The translations under genes and the position numbers were made by a program. This document shows positions 1 to 12,662 of a DNA stretch of 64,000 bases, piece after piece. Under the pieces are notes generated by a model. The model made no database searches and was not told where the DNA came from. It saw nothing but the letters and a program-made list of their open reading frames with translations. How positions within the stretch are numbered: the stretch's first letter is position 1; each line of letters begins with the position of its first letter. The DNA comes from Callaeas wilsoni (lineage: Eukaryota > Chordata > Aves > Passeriformes > Callaeidae): assembly GCA_013398955.1 (NCBI GenBank), contig VWPU01001224.1:100551-164550 (forward strand). Direction: 5' to 3'.

Positions 1-3000
1 ATCAGTTGGACAGACAGGTCTAAGCGGTAGGAGCCATTAATTGGGTATGTTCTGCTTTTCCTTGTCTAGGTAATTAATAGCTTCTAGACAGAAAGTCAAA
101 GCCTCTCTAGAGGCACCAAAAAATTCCAATGTTTGCATACAATGAGGAGAATTTGCAGTGCGGGAAGGGGAGCAGGAGAACATCACCTCCACCTCCTCCT
201 CCATCCTCTTGTCAAATACCCCATACATAAACGGCAGCCCACGGCAGCGAGACGCCTGGACTGCAGCAAACCTGTTCTGAATCCACAGAGGAGCCTTGCC
301 CTGAAAAGAAGGAAAAGCTTGCACAGCTCCAGCTCCCTCCAGCTTCACTCCAAGGCAAACGGCGCTTTGCAGGAGCCAGGCTTTGGGTTATGTTTCTACA
401 GACAGGCTTACAAAACAGATGGGGATTCCTGATGTGTTTAATAACTGAACTCATGCAAGTGGGCAAACGGGATTTCAGTGCTTCCCTGCCAAGCTCAGTC
501 CTGCTGACAACAAGCTGTCCAAAGCTGTCAGTCAGTCCCCAGCAGACCAGGAGTCCTGCCTTGCTGATCAGGGCGCTTCTCAAACTGCAGCCTGGTCGGA
601 CCCTTTGTCATGTGCCTCTCCTGGGCTCCGAGAGGTTTTCAGCCTGTTATTTACAGGTTTCTGGGAGCCTGTGGACTAGTTTGCAGGAGTCCTTGAAAGG
701 TGACTGTAATTCTTGCTACACAGATGAGACATCTTGAAGGGTCTGCTCGTCCATGGAGAAGCAATGAGCGCCAGTGAGTCGGGTCAGAAGACTCTGGTCT
801 CCCTGCCCTGTCACGGGGGAGGAAGGGGAGACTTTTGCCTTGTTTGTTGGCAAAATGCCCAGTCCCTGGGCTATCAGTCCTTCCTGTTTAGCAATCGCTG
901 AACTCAAAGCTATTCAGTAATCATAATTAATAACTACTTAAAAAAAAAAACCTTCAGCTGCCAATGTCTGGCTATTCCCAAGATGAGTCACTGGCCCAAT
1001 GTGCTGCTGCCACTGTGCAGGCACAAGCAGCTACCTCCCGTCCCCCTCCACCTGTCCTGGGGCCGAGCTTTCAAAGGGCACCTCACCCTCCAACCTTTCA
1101 GCCACGTAACAGAAACAAAGAAAACCGTGAGGGAAACGTCTGACACAGAGCAATCCTCCTCATCTGGGCAGCACAGCTCCTGGGCAAACAGCAGCTCTAT
1201 CTCCGAGTCACTGAACTCAGAGCAAGCTGGTCTGGACAAGAGCACTGGGAACGCCAGCTGAGGAAATAGGAGAGCCACAGTCCCAAGGTCAAATACTGCT
1301 TTTGCGGAGCTATAGAAACAAATTAGGGCATAATCATCTTTCCAGAGCCCATCTGGGAGGTACTTAAGGATGCTTCCCAGTACCTTCACGCATGGAGCTA
1401 ATAACCTTGATGAAGGCCTCAGATCTAAACTAAGATGAACGCTCATTATGCACAGCAAGGAAAGACATAGCATCCAAAATTGTCTCTGCTGAGGCAATGA
1501 GTTTCCCGTGGTATCAAGTTGAAACAGGGCAGCTTACACAGGGATAACTAAGACGATTACTGTCCCCAAATCTCCATGACTTCTGCTTGGGCGGTTGAGC
1601 TGCTCATGAGACAACTGCCTTTAACAGCCCTGGTTCTTTACTGGGAGCAGCCAACAGTGGTGGATTTCACTGAAAATAGCTGTGGTGCCTGTGAGGGCTC
1701 TGTACCACAGCACGCAGCCCTTCTCGCTGCTCCTGCAAAGCCCTCGAGCCCGCCCAGGGAACACAAATCCAACCAGGCCATCCTTGCCAGCTCTTCACAC
1801 TTCACCCACCCTCCTGCCAACCACAGCCCTGCCCTCACAGAGAGCCTTACTGTGGGAAAACACGCTCTCCCAGGGAAAAGACAGCACAGAAGTGAAGAGT
1901 TCAGGAAAAAAGAAAGAAAAAATGAAGCCAAATAGTTTTTAAACAGCCAGGAGGCAATCACAGCTCTCCAGGCGTAAAGCAGGCACATCAGGGGTTACTC
2001 CTCTGCCCAGCTGGGCAGTCTGTGTGTGCTCCTGGGGCTCTCTTGCACGGGAAAGTCCTTATTTGTCCATCTTTGGAGCTGCAATTCCAGAAGAATTCAC
2101 ACCAGTGGGTACTGATTACAGCTCTGTAGGCGCAGACATGCCACTTCAAACTGGAAAAACTGCACGTTTCTGTATTTGGCATAACTCTCCAGTTTTTAAG
2201 TTGTACAGGAATTTTTACGGATGAACACAGCACACACACACACCCCGTGAAGCTCTGCTGCATGCTTTACCCAGGAAATTCAGTCTGCTTTAATACAAAA
2301 CACTTGACCACAATTTCAACCAATGGAAGAACTGCCTGCCCTTCAAAATGAGCAATGTCATCCTCCCAGCAGTTGGGAAATAGCAGGTTTCCCACACAAT
2401 CACTGCCAGACTCTCCCAGCACTTCCAGAGCCTCCCAGCAAGAAGCTCCACACAGCTCAGGGGTGCTGCCTTGCAGGACAGAGATGGCCCAGGTGGAAGG
2501 TTGCTGGCTGACTTAGGCACATAGGATAGGGAGCTCCACAGTCCTCCTTCCACAACTCTGGTTTAAGGGGTGTGGAATGACTTAATTATGCCCCTCAAGG
2601 CAGGAAGAAGTCACTTGTCTTTAAATACTCAAACTTTTATTGAGTTAACAAGTTTTAACAAGGTCAAGGCTTGAACAGTAAACTTTTACCCAAAGGGGAA
2701 TTTGCTGTTTCCCCTCTCACAATTCATTAGTGTCCCCCACAGTTTATTTCATATCCCTGGGTTAAAGCGATAAACTTTACAGACAGAGAAGAATCCAGGA
2801 AAGAAAATATTTGAGCAGTTCGACAGGGTAAATAAACCTTAATTTTCTTCACCCTATCACAATGTCCCAGAGAAGCACCTGGCACTCTACACAACACCCA
2901 CACGCATCCCCTCGGAGCGGGCCACAGGCAGGATGGCAGACAGGGCACCCTCATCTGTCACCTCCTGCCCAGCGGAGGGGTAAGCTCTGGGAAACCCCCT

Positions 3001-3971
3001 CTGTTCAAACCACTGTGGTCTCTGCACTGCAAACAGCTGCAGAACAGCTGGCTGGCAACTGAACAATGGCCTCAGGCCACTGGAGCCAACCCCTTCTCCC
3101 TCCGTTTCCTACGGCATGGCTGCTTGCTGACGAGTAGGAAATCTCCAGAAACAAACACACAAATCTTGCAGACAGATGCTAGAGGTAAAGAAATGAATGC
3201 TGAACTGTTTAACAACATGGAAAGAGAAATATTAATTGCAGCCTTCCCCAAAACCACCTCCCTGCTCCCCAGCCCAAGCCTGGAAAAGGCTTCCCAGTTC
3301 TGTTTTTACATCAGCCACCCACAGGGCAGGACCATTCCCACGTCCCCATGTGCTCATTTACATCATCAGCCTTGCCACAGTATTTCCAAGTCCTACAAGC
3401 TCAGACTGCCAAGGAAAAGCGCAGCATTACCATTCAAACATAGACCAGTCGCCAAGATCAGTTAACCATGTGAGCAGAAACTCACATACTAGGCAGGAGT
3501 GGGGACAGAGGAAAAGTCAGCCCTTGCCAAATTTATCTCCTTCCTACAGCCCCGTGAGAAGTGCAGAGCATCAGGGATGTACCTTGCTCAACCTGCACTT
3601 GAGAGGTTCGACTCATTGTCCACTTGAGGATCCCTCAGCAGCAGTTACTGCTCCGAGCAGAGGTGCCATCAATCGGACGTAAAGCAGTTTTAATTTCTCC
3701 GAGCAGGAGTTTGGACTGGTTTGACTGAATTTGCTTTTAAATCAGGTCTGCTTAAACTGGAGCTGGTTTCCTGCTGCGATTCAGATATCCCATTACACAG
3801 CTCATCCCAGCTGCCAGCTCTGTACAGCTCAAGCAAATGGAAAGTTGAGCAGTTCATGGAAAAAAATGCTTTTATACACAGACAAAGAAGGCAGATTTTA
3901 AAACGCCCATCTTCTATAATCTTGTGTACAGAATTTACCTCTAGGTTCTGGTACTTGGTTAAGAAAGGTAA
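1..3971. other. Intronic stretch without a recognisable gene
   Basis: Unique-looking sequence with a (CCT)-rich patch near 185-205 and an A10 run at 939-948. A 169-codon minus-strand ORF (988-1497) overlaps a + strand ORF and resembles no family I know; I do not treat it as a gene. Confidence 0.5.
2231..2243. repeat. Short (CA)n run
   Basis: About six CA units before CCCCGTG. This is short for a polymorphic microsatellite. Confidence 0.8.
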
Positions 3972-4080
3972 GGACAGGTTAAATGGGAGGTTGAGCAATC
4001 TGATCTAGGGGAAGGTACAGGGGCAGGGGGCTAGATGAGCTTTAAGGTCCTCTCAAACCCCACCCACTCTAAGATTCCAG
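3972..4080 (+). mobile_element. Short, diverged CR1 LINE 3' end
   Basis: The segment reads like the sense 3' end of CR1: GGTTGAGCAATCTGATCTAG, a GGAAGGT stretch, then CTAGATGAGCTTTAAGGTCC and CTCTAAGATTCC. These correspond to the CR1 GAGCAACCTGGTCTAG, CTAGATGATCTTTAAGGTCC and TTCTATGATTC blocks with scattered changes. Only about 110 bp remain. Its orientation is opposite to the copy at 33.4 kb. It is older or more diverged than that copy. Confidence 0.75.
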
Positions 4081-4618
4081 AAAAACTCAGAAGACAGCAC
4101 ACTTCTGGACACAGAGCTTTGCCTGCACCTCTTCTCTTTGAAAGCAACCTTCCTGCTCTCCCACTCCAACCCAGGCTCTTTAATGAAATTCCAGTTTGGC
4201 ATCCCATGCCTCCAAGCAAACCACCCTCTTCCCTTAACAACTTTTAGTTCCCTCAGCCTAGATCAGACAGGGCCATAGGGAAAAGTGCAGGACCCCACCT
4301 GCTCCAGCAGCAAGCCAAAGCAGCAGAGATCTGTGTGAAGTCACCAGCATCACCAGGGCTCTGCTCCAAGGCAGCCAAGAGCCCTGTCAGAGCTGCTCCC
4401 AAGGACAGACGCAAGGCAGCAGATTGTACTTCTGTGCCTTAAACACATCAAGAACTATCTGTAACAAGGTACTTAATACTTCAACACATAAAAGGCCTAA
4501 AATATAATTTCTGTCAACTAAATTGGCATTACAGGTCCACAGCCTGCTTTATTAGCTAGATGCTAATGGAGATACAATACATCAGGTCCCATTTTGGAAG
4601 TTACAAATAGTTTATAAA

Positions 4619-4671
4619 GGCTTAATCAATCATTAAGTAGGTGTTTGAATAAATGGCTAAATCAATCATTA
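4619..4671. repeat. Duplicated GGCTWAATCAATCATTA element
   Basis: Two 17-bp copies (4619-4635 and 4655-4671) differ at one base. The first also forms an inverted repeat, CTTAAT-CAATC-ATTAAG (4621-4637). The core ATCAATCA resembles PBX/HOX composite sites, and the flanks resemble homeodomain sites. It sits in an AT-rich block (about 4440-4720) that may be an enhancer or an old DNA-transposon remnant. Confidence 0.6.
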
Positions 4672-7600
4672 TAAGCCCTAACTCTAAGTAAGCTATCAGA
4701 TTTTGTCATAATCTTCAGTATCTCCAGCTGAGATTCTCCCATCATGTTACAGACCTGAAGAACAGAACCCGCTGTCTATCATTTCTTAACTATTTGTGCA
4801 CAGGCTTTAATGTAAACATAGACCAGATATTGCCACATTCCATGTAGGTGATGTTAAAAACACAGATGAAATGCTGCGGAGCACTAAAAAGTGGTCCTTT
4901 GGGATGGCACTGGAGAATATTTAATAAAGGCAAAAGCTGCAGGCTAATTTCCCCTGGGAATTCCCATTTAGAGCCTGTCGCAGTGAGAATCCATCACAGA
5001 CAGCACTGATTCACCCACACCAGAGAAAAAACCCCTCTTCCTTCCCCACTGCCAGTCACCAGGATATCACCTTTGGCAAATGAAGGAGCATCTCTTCCAG
5101 AGTGCTGCCAACACATCCCAGCTGCTGCGAGTGCAGCTGGTGACCCTCACTCGCTCACTTTGCAGGCTGCAAACCTGAGCGTGGCCAGCTGCCTCCAGGG
5201 GCTACGGACATCCCCCACAGGTGAGCATCCAGAGAGGAGAGAGGGCATCCCTCCGCCCAGGTGCTTGCTCAGCTTGGAGAAAACTCCTTAGCAGCCTGAG
5301 GCTGTATCCAGTGCCAGCTGCTCCCAGCTTGGAGCGACTGGGACTTCAGGACCTGCATGCTCCAGGTCTGGTCCATGAAGCTGAGTTTCTCCACAAAGAG
5401 AAGCCCATGTTTGGCAGCAGCAATTCCCAGCCTTGCTCTTTGGCCTCACACACGAGCAGCCTGTGCTCCCTTGTCCACCGAGGAGTTCTGAAGCAGACAG
5501 GTGAGGTGATAGAATGAACTTCACATCTTTACATGGAGCTCAGGACACTAAGTTATTTAACATAGCATTTCTCAGGGAATGGAGGGGGAAAAAAACCTAA
5601 CAAGTGCCCTCCCACCATCCTCCCCAGCGTGGAGAGACCAAATGTCTCGCCTGAGCTCAACCTGGGGCTCCTACGTGCCTGAGAGGGATGGGAGGAGAAA
5701 GGGCCAGCTGAGCAGGAGAAGAAATATCTCTTCAACTCCAGCAAGACAAGATCCCTGCCAGGAAATGCACTGCCAGTTCCTCATTGGCTTTACTGAGAGA
5801 AGTTACAAACAATAGTGCTGAGGCACACAGCTGGAGCAGATGTTTTTAATTCTTCACTGCTCACAAGGAGCAGCTTTTCCTCCCCTCCTGTTCACCCACC
5901 TACCCTCTCTGTGGGTATCCAGCGTGGCAGTGTGATGGAAAGGGATGGAGCAGAGCTCTTCCCCAGTGCCACTGCCATCCCTCAGAGCTCCCACCCCAGC
6001 CTCTCTCATGAACCTGCCTGAGAAGGGTTGTGATCAAGCTCTTCTGTCTGATCCTCCTGTCATTCATGCCAGGCAACCTTTGTAAATGCTGTTTAGCAAT
6101 CCCAAAGAGCAAACCAGGCTGCAACAGATGCAGTTTAACACGTAGGCTGATACATTAAAGTCACTCACACCCTGCAGCACCACTGTTCTCTTTGGCACAC
6201 CAACCCAAAGGTTAGTTATCAGCAGGTATTCAAATTTCAAAGTAGAACAGTTCAACTTTAAACCATTTAAAGTCTGTATCACACCCATGTGTGCTAAGTA
6301 GAGAAGGGAAAGGCATCCTGTCCGACGGTTTAAAAAGATTTCAGGTCACTGTCCCTTATGCAATGAGAGTTACTCAGCTGGATAAGATCAGCCATTAAGC
6401 AGGATTACAAATTTATCTCCCCTCGGTAGTGTGATCTTCTACTAATAACCATATCATGAAAAATAATATAGAAAATGCTTTACGAATTGCCTTTTGAGTC
6501 AGTAGCAAGGCACAAAATGCTTGCACGGCAAAAGGCAAAATCTTGTCTTTTAACTGCAAGGATGCTGCGAAGCACTGAGGTGGGCACAGAGGCAGAAAAC
6601 AAAACACCACAGCCCTGGTGGCAACAGCAGCACGAGAAAACTGACAGTGCTGAGACTCTGCAAATCAAACCAGGCTCAGTTCAAAGGGAACATGTGAAGC
6701 ATCACCAGCCAACTCACCCCAAGGAGCTGGGATTCGATGCACTCGACTTCTGATGGCACCTTTCCGTAACTTACACCTGGGCAGTGCCTTCCTGCCCCGG
6801 GACAGCAAAAATAAATACAGACACACTCTAAGACATCCAAACCCTTGAGAAAATTAAGGCGATTTTTATAGTCTCAGTCCCAGTCACGCGCTGCCTTCGC
6901 TTGGCGCAGAGCAGAGGCAGCTCCAGGAGCAGCGCTGGCCACCAACTGCCCTACGCCTCCCAGGGTGGGAACATCCCACTTTCCCATCGCCAACTGCACT
7001 GACACTTCAATCTCATCCCACTAATCACTGCACCAGGGAACAGCGCACTACTCCAGCAATGACATCACTGGCAGATTTGATTACAGTGCTGATTACATCA
7101 TCACCCACAAGAGATTATGCAGCTTTCCAAATGGCACCAGCAGCTTCTAAATAGCTTAGGTGGAGGAAGCCACGGAGGACATATATATATTTCAGAAGTC
7201 TCAGGCTGTAACTTTAATGGAAGAACTTTCAACACTATCTTTTGGAAATATCCGTGCGTGGACAAAGTATTTTCACATGCCGTAGCTCATGTCAGTGAGC
7301 CAGCACATGCTTGGGAGAAGATTCTGGTTCCTGGAAAAGTCACACGCACGGCGAGTGAAGGACTCTGCAGGAGCGTAACCAGAAGAACGTCACCGCTGGT
7401 CGCGGGGCAACAGGCAACCCCTGATTTGCCAAGTGCAAGATAAGGAATGTGTGCGTTGAACCATCTCTTTCCAGGGTCGGAAAAATACTTCTAAAAGCCT
7501 ATTTAAATGACTTTCAGCAGAAGATAACGAAGTTTAATAACAGGAACTCAAACGAGAAGCAAGCAGCCATTACAGAATCTGGCACTGTGAGTGCAGGAGC

Positions 7601-7862
7601 GTGAGAAGGACAGTGTTTTGCTGTCCCCATGCCACACACCAGCATTAGCTCTGTCACGGGGTGCTGCTGCTTGCTCAGCCTTCCCTCCTCTGTGTGGACT
7701 ATTTGCAGAAACAGCATTAAAGCAACCATCAAGCAGATGCTTAAAAAATGCAGAATGACGTTCAAATGACATCTATCCATAAATCAGCCCAAACCACAAA
7801 CATCTGAAGAAGATTTTCACTTAATCCAATTTACTGTAATCTCTCTCTTTAGTTAAAATGAC

Positions 7863-7981
7863 AGAAATGTCAAAATGGGACTTTACTCCTCTGTCAAAGC
7901 ATCTCATGGTGAAAAAGGAAAATAAGCAGGCTCTCGCGCGCAGCACCACTTATTAGGTTAGAAATGTCAAAACTGTACTTT
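7863..7981. repeat. Spaced direct repeat of a 22-bp element
   Basis: AGAAATGTCAAAA plus CTTT is present at 7863-7884 and again at 7960-7981, agreeing at 19 of 22 positions. Between them is an isolated CTCGCGCGCAG. The 97-bp spacing and repetition suggest paired protein-binding sites or an old local duplication. Confidence 0.5.
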
Positions 7982-8191
7982 GATTCTCACTATTAGCAGT
8001 CACATCCACATGCTGTGCCCTTCTGTTTCACTTCATCTCCCCCAAAAGTGAGCACAGAGCATATGCTCCATGCCAAGCATCATCCAGGCAAAACCACGAG
8101 TTTCCCGTTTTTGTTCCTGATGACCCTTGCGCTCATCCCTGCCTGGGAGCACGCAGACCCTCTCAGATCACACAGAAACAGCCTTACTTAC

Positions 8192-8224
8192 CATCAAAGC
8201 TCTCAGGAGGGCTGTGTTCTGCTG
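8192..8224 (-). other. Candidate microexon, 30 or 33 nt
   Basis: The tract TTTTATTTTTCTGGAAGCAG on the minus strand offers two tandem AGs (an NAGNAG-like acceptor) before 30 or 33 nt that end at a GTAAGTAAGG donor (8191 downwards). The sequence is open and would add (Q)QNTALLRALM in one frame. The length is a multiple of 3 with either acceptor, as in in-frame neuronal microexons. Support is limited to these signals. Confidence 0.12.
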
Positions 8225-9962
8225 CTTCCAGAAAAATAAAACAATGATCCAAGCCTGCTCAGCAGACCAACCTCAAATTGCTTTCCCCTATCTCCCCACA
8301 TTAATTAGCAAATGGGGTAATGACTCTCTGCCTGGGATTTAAGCACGTGTATGCCCGCATATATATTTCCATGTGAGAGTGTGTATCGTTTTCCCCAATG
8401 GTCACAAAAATTAAGCCATTATCCAAGAGTCCAGGAAAGTGAAAGAAAAATATCTACTGTCAGGAGTGGGGTCTTCATGCATTATTTAACAAGAACTCTG
8501 TTGGCAAAACTGGTGTTGTTTTTATATAAAAGCTAATAGAAATTGTACCTCCAGGTGTCAAAACACTGATGGTAATTCCTGCTGCCTCAGACATCTTGAT
8601 GTTTCAATTTTAGCAGTATGAGGAGCCTGCAGGGAATCCAAGAGGGTAAAGTGCTTGTACTCAAAGAGAAGCAGAGAGAAGGAGAGCCTTTTTATTTCTT
8701 TATAAAGGGCTCAGGGGAACAGTTCTACTCACTGGAATTATCAGATCTGGTTCCCCTGCTCCTTCCCTTCCTTGAAAGAGGAAAGAGCAAGATAGGCTAA
8801 CAAGGAGTGATTGTATTGTGTCGACAGGGAAAAAAAATCCCACGAACCTGCTAAGGAGAAGCGAAAAGACAAAGAATTGGTGAACAGAAGATATCGCTGG
8901 GGTGCAGCAGCACAAGAGCAGCTGGAAGTAACAGGATGCTTCAATGATCTCCAGGGAACAGACAAGCTGCAACGGAAGAGCAATTTTAACATCGGTTGGG
9001 TTTTATTAAGTTTGTGCCTAAAAGCACAGTGACATGTAGGACCCTTCCCCAAGTTCCCTCCCCTCACTAACTTCCAACTGCACTTCTTCAGCCCATCACA
9101 CCTCCACAGAGCAATGTCAGGGCTGTGAAACAATAAGAGACACATCAAGAGTCCTCTCCTTGACCACCTCAGAAGGTACAGCCAACTCCAGCCACAGAGC
9201 CACAGCGAAGGCACCAAGCAGTCAATAAGCTCTGACATTTCAATAATCAATTATGGCACCTATGAAATAGTGGTGTTAGGTCAATGCTGCACCTAAAAAC
9301 CACAGAAAATGCAGGCCACTGTCCCCAGGTATCCCAATGGAGGCTGCGGGGAGGAGAGTACAGCTCTCCAAATCCACCCTCCTGGGCTGCAGTGTGTAAG
9401 AAAGCCCCAGAGACCACCTCATGGTCTGGGCCATCCTGTTTCTGTATCACTTCCACCACGGGATGGCGGGGAGGGGGGGACAGACAAGAAGAAAACAATA
9501 GCTCAGGAATCCACACACAGCTCAGCATGGAGTTCAAAGAAAAAGAAAAACAGCTTCTCCAGGCAGCCACTCAGCCAGGGACACAAAGGTCTTGGAGAGA
9601 TCCTTCATTGGGTCATGAACTTTCGCAACCCCATTGCGAAAACAGCGCTGAGGAAATTCCCGAGGAAAAGTAAATGGACACAAGAGCAAGCTCAGACAAG
9701 GAATGCCAGGACTGCTGCTGATCCCATTTCACCGAAGCACATACCCAGTCTCCTTCCACCTGGCAGCCCACCAAACAGGACAACCACCCTGTGGAGCTGC
9801 ATCCAAAGCACCCCAGACCCTGCTGTGCCTTGCACCTGGAGCATAGCAGGGACTGGGAAGTGACCAAGGCACTCCACTTGCACACGGATCTGATCCTATA
9901 AGGTTTTCCCAGAGATCCGTACCAGGCCCCCTCCCCACTCTGTCTGCCCAGGTATCACTTAC

Positions 9963-10097
9963 GGCTCACTAACATTTCAGGGATGGGCGGTCATCACTCC
10001 CACCGGCTCCGAGAGAGTCATTTGTTGCCTTCTTGCTCCTCCAGCCATGTCTCACAGTGCGTGGTATAAACTTTAAGAGGCAATGACCTCATCGGAG
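9963..10097 (-). other. Candidate cryptic or alternative exon, 135 nt
   Basis: A very strong acceptor on the minus strand (a tract ending CCCTCTTCCCAG, AG at 10099-10098) and a GTAAGTGA donor (9962 downwards) bracket 135 nt. All three frames contain stops, so it could only be untranslated or a poison exon. The base before the donor is C, which is unusual. The segment also holds TGAGGTCA, a CRE-like or nuclear-receptor half-site, on the minus strand at about 10084-10091. Confidence 0.15.
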
Positions 10098-10197
10098 CTG
10101 GGAAGAGGGAGGCGGGGAAATTGGCTACTTGCCACCTTCTCATTTTTCACATAAGAAAAATAATTTATGAGTGAAAGCCCATTTTATTCATCTGGAG

Positions 10198-10213
10198 AAA
10201 AAAAAAAAAAAAA
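10198..10213. repeat. A16 homopolymer
   Basis: Sixteen consecutive A residues. No retroposed sequence was recognised immediately upstream. Confidence 0.9.
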
Positions 10214-12485
10214 GTCCTACTAAAAGCAGCAGGCCTGCCTTGGAGTGCATCACTTTTACAGCAGCTCCTGGAGCAGCACCTACCTGGGGTGATGCAGAGC
10301 GGGACCCCCAGCACTCCCTGCACCCCCTGCTCCAAGGCACAGGCCCCCAAGCACCCCCAGACACCCCACTGCTCCACCAGCCCCGCGGAACACATCAGGC
10401 TACGGTGCAAGCCTCCCTCTGCTCCCCGCGAAGGCTGGCTCCTGTTAAGGCGCAGGGAGGGACTTCCAGCTCTCTCTATTCTGTAACGCCTCCAAAAGGG
10501 CAATTAAGCAGCCAAAGCGTAGCTGCGACTGGGATTTCAGCTCAGCTCTCTGGGATGAGGCCATCAGACAGGGCTCTGCAGCGAGCAGGAACTCCGAGGC
10601 ATGTCATTAATTTTGCCCAGACATGTATCACACCCCATTTCAGAACGCACACGGAGCATGTGTGCGGTGCTCTGCAGACGCAGGATACACAGATCCTGCA
10701 TACTCACACATTTTATATACTCGTATTGCTTATGTTATAGATTCACACATACATTACTCATAGCTCTTAAGAACAGAACATACAGTTCATCTTGGCACGA
10801 ATCCCAGAGAAAGGAACAAAAAAAACCCAAAAACCCCTGCAGTAACAAATTCAACTTGCATTGAATCCAACAGCATCTGTGGTAGGAGTTAGAGCAGTAT
10901 TATGGATCATTAAATGATTGAATTATTTTGTGTAACACACCCATGCGTCTCCGATAACAACAGGCAAACCTGCTGTTTCAAGGGACATTTCCCCACTGAA
11001 AGCGTGTCACCACTCTCCCAAGTTTTTGCCCATAACTCTGGGAAACTGGGGGAAAAGCAGTTTATTTCCGCAGTGTGCATTCAACAAACTGTTGTGTACC
11101 TCAGTTCCACTGAAGCACCCCTGTGTTTCAAGACAGGGCCCAAATACGTTCATATGGGACTGCAGCTGTCCCTAAGAAGTGCAGTTATCTCTGAGTCACA
11201 AGTGCTGGACAGCCCTGGGGTCCACTCTCAAGAGCAGTCTGGCACAGCAGCAGGGATATTTCATCTGTACACAACATACAACAGCGGCAAGAAGGCAGAT
11301 TAGCATGGACTGAGAAGGTAACTCTTTAGTAGGACACTCTGCAGTGAAAGAAAACTTTAAAACATCACAGCACTCTGCAGCTTCTATACACCTTTGTAAC
11401 CTCCGCAGCAAATCAAAGCATTCTTCTTCATCCCCTCCAAAAAAGGGCTTCGTTCACTCTTTGCAGCTTTACACCCAATGTTAAAGAGATTTAAAGAGTC
11501 ACAGTTACAAGATTCTCATTTACTGAAGGAGAACTGAGCTCGAGGAGGAGCAGAGCAGCACAGCTCACCCCAGCTCTGACACTGCCCCAGCACAGCCCTC
11601 CTGTCCCACCCGCAGCATCCCTCTCCCTGCTGCCACTTTCCAGTCCAGCAAAAGCCCCATCCCACCACCTCTCCTGGAATCCCCACCACACCAGAAGCGT
11701 CTTCCCCAGGATTACAGGACCACGATCCTCGGAACCAGCAAAACCACCCGTTCTCAAGGTTCTGCAGGAAAGTTCACCAGCAATAACTCTGTATGCAACA
11801 GCCAGCACCAGAACAGCAGCTGCAAACTCCCACTGGCCTGACCGAAGTCAAAACACGCCGAGCGTTGCTCTTCAGGCAAACCCAAATTACGGCATCATCT
11901 CCTGACTGCTCCCAGGACGAACAAACCCCCATTAATTACAGGCTAAACTTTGCAGTTCACCTCTCAAAAGCACGAAACATCAGCAAAACTGCTTTGATCC
12001 CACTGACAAATCCCCTCTCCAGCCGACGGAGCAACGCGTGAGACCAAGATGTCCAGGAAAAAAAAACTTCCAAACTTTTTCTCTCCTTTTTCCTTGTTGC
12101 CACCCTCCCCCTAAAATTACGTGCTGCCCGCCAAGGAGGGCTGGAGGGATAAAATCACCTCAGGAAGCAGCAGGGGCTCACAAAACCTCGCACTTCACCT
12201 CCACCGGCAAGCAGCCGGGCAACCGCCGGAGTGTGTGCTCAGCCTCCAGCATTAAACACTGTTTCTGTGTCGCCGGGCCAAGTCCCAGTTTTTCAAAGCA
12301 ACTTCTTTCTGCTGTGGCCTAGTTTAGTTCTCCACACAAAACGCCACCAAAACAAAAGCCGCCCAGCCCGCCGGGGGAGGGAAGTGGTGGGTACTTACCT
12401 AGCAGCATCCCCACATCACCTCCTGCATCTTTAGCAGCCACCCTCTTAACTTCAAAATAAATAAATAAAGCGAGGCCACACAGCC

Positions 12486-12656
12486 TTAAAACCAATCTGG
12501 AAATGAAATGGAAAGCCTGTAATTATTTCTCAATGCTCCTGCCAGTCTCAGCCTATAAACACAGTGGATTACATAAGTCCACCCCTCCTGTTTTGAAGCC
12601 AAAAGTATGAGCTTTTCCTCCAGCTCTGGCAGCAAGTAATAATTCCTCGTCGGCAT
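12486..12656 (-). CDS. 56-codon ORF in the candidate alternative first exon; unrecognised
   Basis: ATG at 12656 (context GCCATGC) opens a 56-codon frame ending in TAA at 12488-12486. The product starts MPTRNYYLLPELEEKL and has no transmembrane segment, signal peptide or domain I recognise. The frame closes about 87 nt before the donor, so it would not join a downstream exon; it would be a small stand-alone or upstream ORF. A frame this long is expected by chance many times in 64 kb. It is listed only because of its place between a TATA box and a strong donor. Confidence 0.15.
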   Translation of the reverse strand: MPTRNYYLLPELEEKLILLASKQEGWTYVIHCVYRLRLAGALRNNYRLSISFPDWF

Positions 12657-12662
12657 GGCAAC
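12649..12662. promoter_or_regulatory. RFX X-box-like motif
   Basis: GTCGGCATGGCAAC matches the palindromic X-box GTNRCC-N2-RGYAAC at all but one constrained position. It lies within the predicted alternative first exon at 12.4-12.7 kb. RFX factors bind such sites. This is a motif match only. Confidence 0.3.

Larger units (their letters stand above)
4081..12398. other. Intronic stretch without a recognisable gene
   Basis: AT-rich from about 4440 to 4900, then mixed sequence. It contains the duplicated elements at 4.6 and 7.9 kb and the exon-like segments at 8.2 and 10.0 kb listed separately. CpG rises modestly from about 12000 to 12400 beside the candidate alternative exon. A T/A-rich, high-complexity patch lies at 6410-6500. 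Confidence 0.5.

Noticed and set aside
988..1497. 169-codon minus-strand ORF
   Set aside because: No family resemblance, an overlapping open frame on the other strand, and no convincing splice sites at both ends.
9309..9863. 184-codon + strand ORF
   Set aside because: Same A/C-rich composition effect; two overlapping + frames and three minus frames are open over the same DNA.
10171..10740. 189-codon + strand ORF
   Set aside because: Low-complexity Pro/Ser/Thr/Gln/His composition typical of reading A/C-rich DNA, with overlapping open frames on both strands and no recognisable domain.
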